NCBI GenBank assembly: GCA_017431185.1 | Contig: JAFRLP010000163.1 | Coordinates: forward strand, 1 to 7,350 | From: Victivallales bacterium | GTDB taxonomy: Bacteria > Verrucomicrobiota > Lentisphaeria > Oligosphaerales > Oligosphaeraceae | DNA length: 7,350 nucleotides | Direction of reading: 5' to 3' | In this document: piece by piece, positions 5,469-7,350 of the stretch | How positions within the stretch are numbered: the stretch's first letter is position 1 | Layout: every line of letters starts with the position of its first letter | Position numbers and translations under genes: made by a program | The notes under the pieces: model-generated | Seen by the model: the letters and a program-made list of their open reading frames with translations, nothing else | What the model was told of the DNA's origin: nothing | Databases searched by the model: none

Positions 5469-6740
5469 TCAGGGCCGGTTGCTGGTGCAGAGAGTGCGGG
5501 TGACCTCCTCGGGGTGGTCGGCGCGTATGGCGGTTGTCCAGCCAGGAATGTCCTTGAAGTGAATATTGCAGTTGAAGAACGCGATGGCTTTCGCCAGGGA
5601 TATCTCGAAGCCCGCGTCCGTGGAGGCGTGCCCCCAGCCGCCCTCGGCATTGACGTTGGGCGCGGCTCCCTGGCCCTCGTATTGCAGCTGCAGGTTCCGG
5701 AAGGTAAGATTCCGTACGCTTCCCGTGGAGTTGCCGACAATCTGCGAGGTCAGTTCGACCGTGGCTCGGATGTCCGAGAACACCATGTTCTCAATGCATC
5801 CGCGCGATGTCCTCCGCCAGCCTTCCACGTTGTCCAATTTGATGTTGAACAGCCTTTCGCATTCGCAGTGCATCTGCCTGAATTCGAGATTGCGCAATTT
5901 TCCGCCGACGTTCTGCTCGTCATAGTGGGTGACGATGCAGATGCCCGTGCGCGTGTCTTTGATGAGGCACTGCGAGAACAGGCACTGCTCCACCACGCCG
6001 TCCCCCACTCCGATGCGGAAGGCGTTGGCGTAGTTGGATTCCAGCACGCAGTTGCTGATGGCCAGGCGGCGGCATGGCTGGGCGCGTCCCAGATTGTCGC
6101 AGTCGCAGCGGATGGCCAGACAGTCATCCCCCGTCTGGATGAGGCAGTCGCTGACCGTGACGTCCTCACAGCAGTCCAGGTCGATGCCATCGTTGTTGGC
6201 GACGCGGAAATCGCCCCTGATGTCCAGGCCGTGTATCCGTACATTGCGGCAGCCGAACAGGTGGGAGTGCCAGTAGGGGGCCTCCCGCAATTTGAGGTCA
6301 CGCAGACTGACATTCTCGCAGTTGCAGAGGAAGAGCATCTGCCCCGGGCGGGTGTTCCGTTTGAACCAGATGCGGATTTCCGGGTCCATTTCGTGGAGGA
6401 ACGCCTCCCTGTTGCCGTTGATGCATCCATCCCCCGCCAGCGTCACGTTTTGCTGTCCGATGGCGTTGATGAGATGCCGCCCCAAGGTGAATTCCGAGGG
6501 GCTGCTCCAGCTTTGCGGGCAGTCTTCGGGTTGGCGGTAGTCCTCCAGATTGGGGGAGGCCAGCAGAGTGGCTCCCGCTTCAAGGTGGAGTCCGCCGTTT
6601 CCTTTCAGGAACAGGGAGCCGCTCAGGTAGGTTCCAGGCGGCAGGCAGACCATGCCGCCTGCGTCGATGGCGCGCTGAATGGCTGCGGTGTCATTGGTTT
6701 GGCCATCCCCGATGGCCCCGAAATCTTTGACGTTTCTCAT
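5469..6740 (-). CDS. GH28-like right-handed beta-helix protein (glycoside hydrolase family 28-related)
   Basis: An intact 423-residue protein. It opens with VKDFGAIGDGQTNDTAAIQRAI, the usual N-terminus of pectate-lyase/GH28 beta-helix proteins, then LPPGTYLSGSLFLK and LHLEAGATLLASPNLEDY. Repeated helix coils follow. NNDGIDLD (182-189) and TGDDCLAIR (203-211) match the NTD and DD acid motifs of GH28. The expected G-H-G is replaced by NAFRIGVGDG (239-248) and the R-I-K motif is not found, so it may act on another substrate or by altered chemistry, as in other GH28-related proteins I recall from PVC and Bacteroidetes. There is no signal peptide, and I count 22 cysteines, which fits a cytoplasmic location. 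Its ATG overlaps the stop of the sialidase-like gene (ATGA), so both are translated together, probably for processing uronic-acid-containing or sialylated glycans; substrate not established. Confidence 0.85.
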   Translation of the reverse strand: MRNVKDFGAIGDGQTNDTAAIQRAIDAGGMVCLPPGTYLSGSLFLKGNGGLHLEAGATLLASPNLEDYRQPEDCPQSWSSPSEFTLGRHLINAIGQQNVTLAGDGCINGNREAFLHEMDPEIRIWFKRNTRPGQMLFLCNCENVSLRDLKLREAPYWHSHLFGCRNVRIHGLDIRGDFRVANNDGIDLDCCEDVTVSDCLIQTGDDCLAIRCDCDNLGRAQPCRRLAISNCVLESNYANAFRIGVGDGVVEQCLFSQCLIKDTRTGICIVTHYDEQNVGGKLRNLEFRQMHCECERLFNIKLDNVEGWRRTSRGCIENMVFSDIRATVELTSQIVGNSTGSVRNLTFRNLQLQYEGQGAAPNVNAEGGWGHASTDAGFEISLAKAIAFFNCNIHFKDIPGWTTAIRADHPEEVTRTLCTSNRP

Positions 6741-7291
6741 GCTTCGATGTCTTTTTGGAGGTTGGAACGGAAATCCTTGATGACGTTGTAGGTGATGCGG
6801 TTGGAGTCGTGGAAACTATGCGCGCCGTCGTAGGAGGTGCGGGTCAGGTAGATGATGTCATCCCCGTCAAATTGCCAGTCCGTGTATTGGAAGCCGATGG
6901 TCTCCAGGGCGGTTTTCCAGTCCTTCCCGCTCATGTCCCACATCAGCAGACGGCAGGTTTTCCAGTGGCGCAAATCGGGGGAACAGGCCATGACGAGGCG
7001 GCCGCGCGTGCTGCGCCATTCCCCCAGGACCTCATTGCACAAGGTGACGTACATCCCGCTGACGGAATCGAGGTCCACCTTGAATTTCGACGGGGCCGCG
7101 GGCATGTCGATGATGCCCGTCTGGTAGTCGAATTCAATGCGTGAGCCATCGTCGGAGACGGTGCAAAGCGCCGCCTTGTTGGGGCGCTGGAGGTGGATTC
7201 TGCGCAGGGCGGCGAGCGTGCCGTCGGGGCCTTCCACGATGCTGCTTTCCAGCCAGCCCGAGTATGTCGGGCATAAACTTCTCCGATTCAT
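6737..7291 (-). CDS. Sialidase-like (BNR) protein, C-terminal half; start doubtful
   Basis: The 184 residues match the C-terminal half of exo-alpha-sialidase-like beta-propeller proteins of about 350-400 residues. Landmarks are SGWLESSIVEGPDGTL, NKAALCTVSDDG, GIIDMPAAPSKFKVDLDSVSGMY, SPDLRHW (104-110, an Asp-box-like turn), GFQYTDWQFDGDDIIYLTRT and SYDGAHSFHDSNRITY near the end. In such proteins these blades hydrolyse or bind terminal sialic acid or related sugars; the N-terminal half with the usual arginines is not here. The ATG at 7291 has no Shine-Dalgarno, and the frame is closed by a TGA three codons upstream. The other two frames between 7260 and 7350 read protein-like text, so a frameshifted or truncated gene reaching past the window edge is likely. 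No signal peptide can be judged. It is coupled to the downstream GH28-like gene by an ATGA overlap. Confidence 0.7.
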   Translation of the reverse strand: MNRRSLCPTYSGWLESSIVEGPDGTLAALRRIHLQRPNKAALCTVSDDGSRIEFDYQTGIIDMPAAPSKFKVDLDSVSGMYVTLCNEVLGEWRSTRGRLVMACSPDLRHWKTCRLLMWDMSGKDWKTALETIGFQYTDWQFDGDDIIYLTRTSYDGAHSFHDSNRITYNVIKDFRSNLQKDIEA

Positions 7292-7350
7292 TGCGCATCA
7301 CGGAATACAGCCCTGCCGTGCGGGCTTCGCCGCAGCATCAGGGCAGTCTC

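Noticed and set aside
5196..6791. A 531-codon open frame on the plus strand opposite the GH28-like gene
   Set aside because: Its translation is valine-, alanine- and glutamate-rich text without recognisable domains. It lies antisense to a clear beta-helix gene and is a by-product of high GC codon use; no Shine-Dalgarno at its start.

Overview
The window is GC-rich bacterial DNA. Its gene content points to the PVC group, most likely a Lentisphaerota or Kiritimatiellota member: a GH28-like beta-helix protein beside a sialidase-like protein, B12-binding radical SAM and GNAT enzymes of a type I associate with these phyla, and GC-rich dispersed palindromes. This is inference from memory of the families. 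There is no rRNA or marker gene to settle it, and I see no tRNA, CRISPR array, transposase or phage gene.

Left block, plus strand (1-2235): the 3' part of a long TPR-type helical repeat protein, then 12 bases later tsaB, a subunit of the t6A tRNA modification machinery. Both frames are intact. An 82-base gap separates them from a convergent minus-strand block.

Middle block, minus strand, read right to left (about 5225 down to 2318): a B12-binding radical SAM enzyme, a large two-part GNAT acetyltransferase, a second GNAT, and a membrane-anchored left-handed beta-helix acyltransferase. The arrangement is operon-like: a 4-base ATGA overlap joins the two GNAT genes, and a 20-base gap with a strong Shine-Dalgarno precedes the last gene. 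The block looks decayed. The radical SAM gene lacks its 5' end, has a frameshift near 4611, and loses its 3' end at an apparent deletion junction near 4256 that runs directly into the GNAT gene. That GNAT has a second frameshift near 4127-4145, and the next GNAT seems to stop early. The original pathway is not one I can name; the gene set suggests assembly or acyl/acetyl modification of a small molecule or lipid at the membrane.

Junction (5226-5468): a gene-free stretch with two direct copies of a roughly 45-50 base unit, each ending in a GC hairpin, flanking a nested inverted repeat of about 73 bases. It sits where the radical SAM gene loses its start.

Right block, minus strand (7350 down to 5469): the C-terminal half of a sialidase-like beta-propeller protein, with a probably disrupted or truncated start, translationally coupled by an ATGA overlap to an intact GH28-like beta-helix protein. 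Together they look like a carbohydrate-processing pair. The GH28-like protein keeps the acidic residues of its family but lacks the usual histidine motif, is very rich in cysteine and has no signal peptide.
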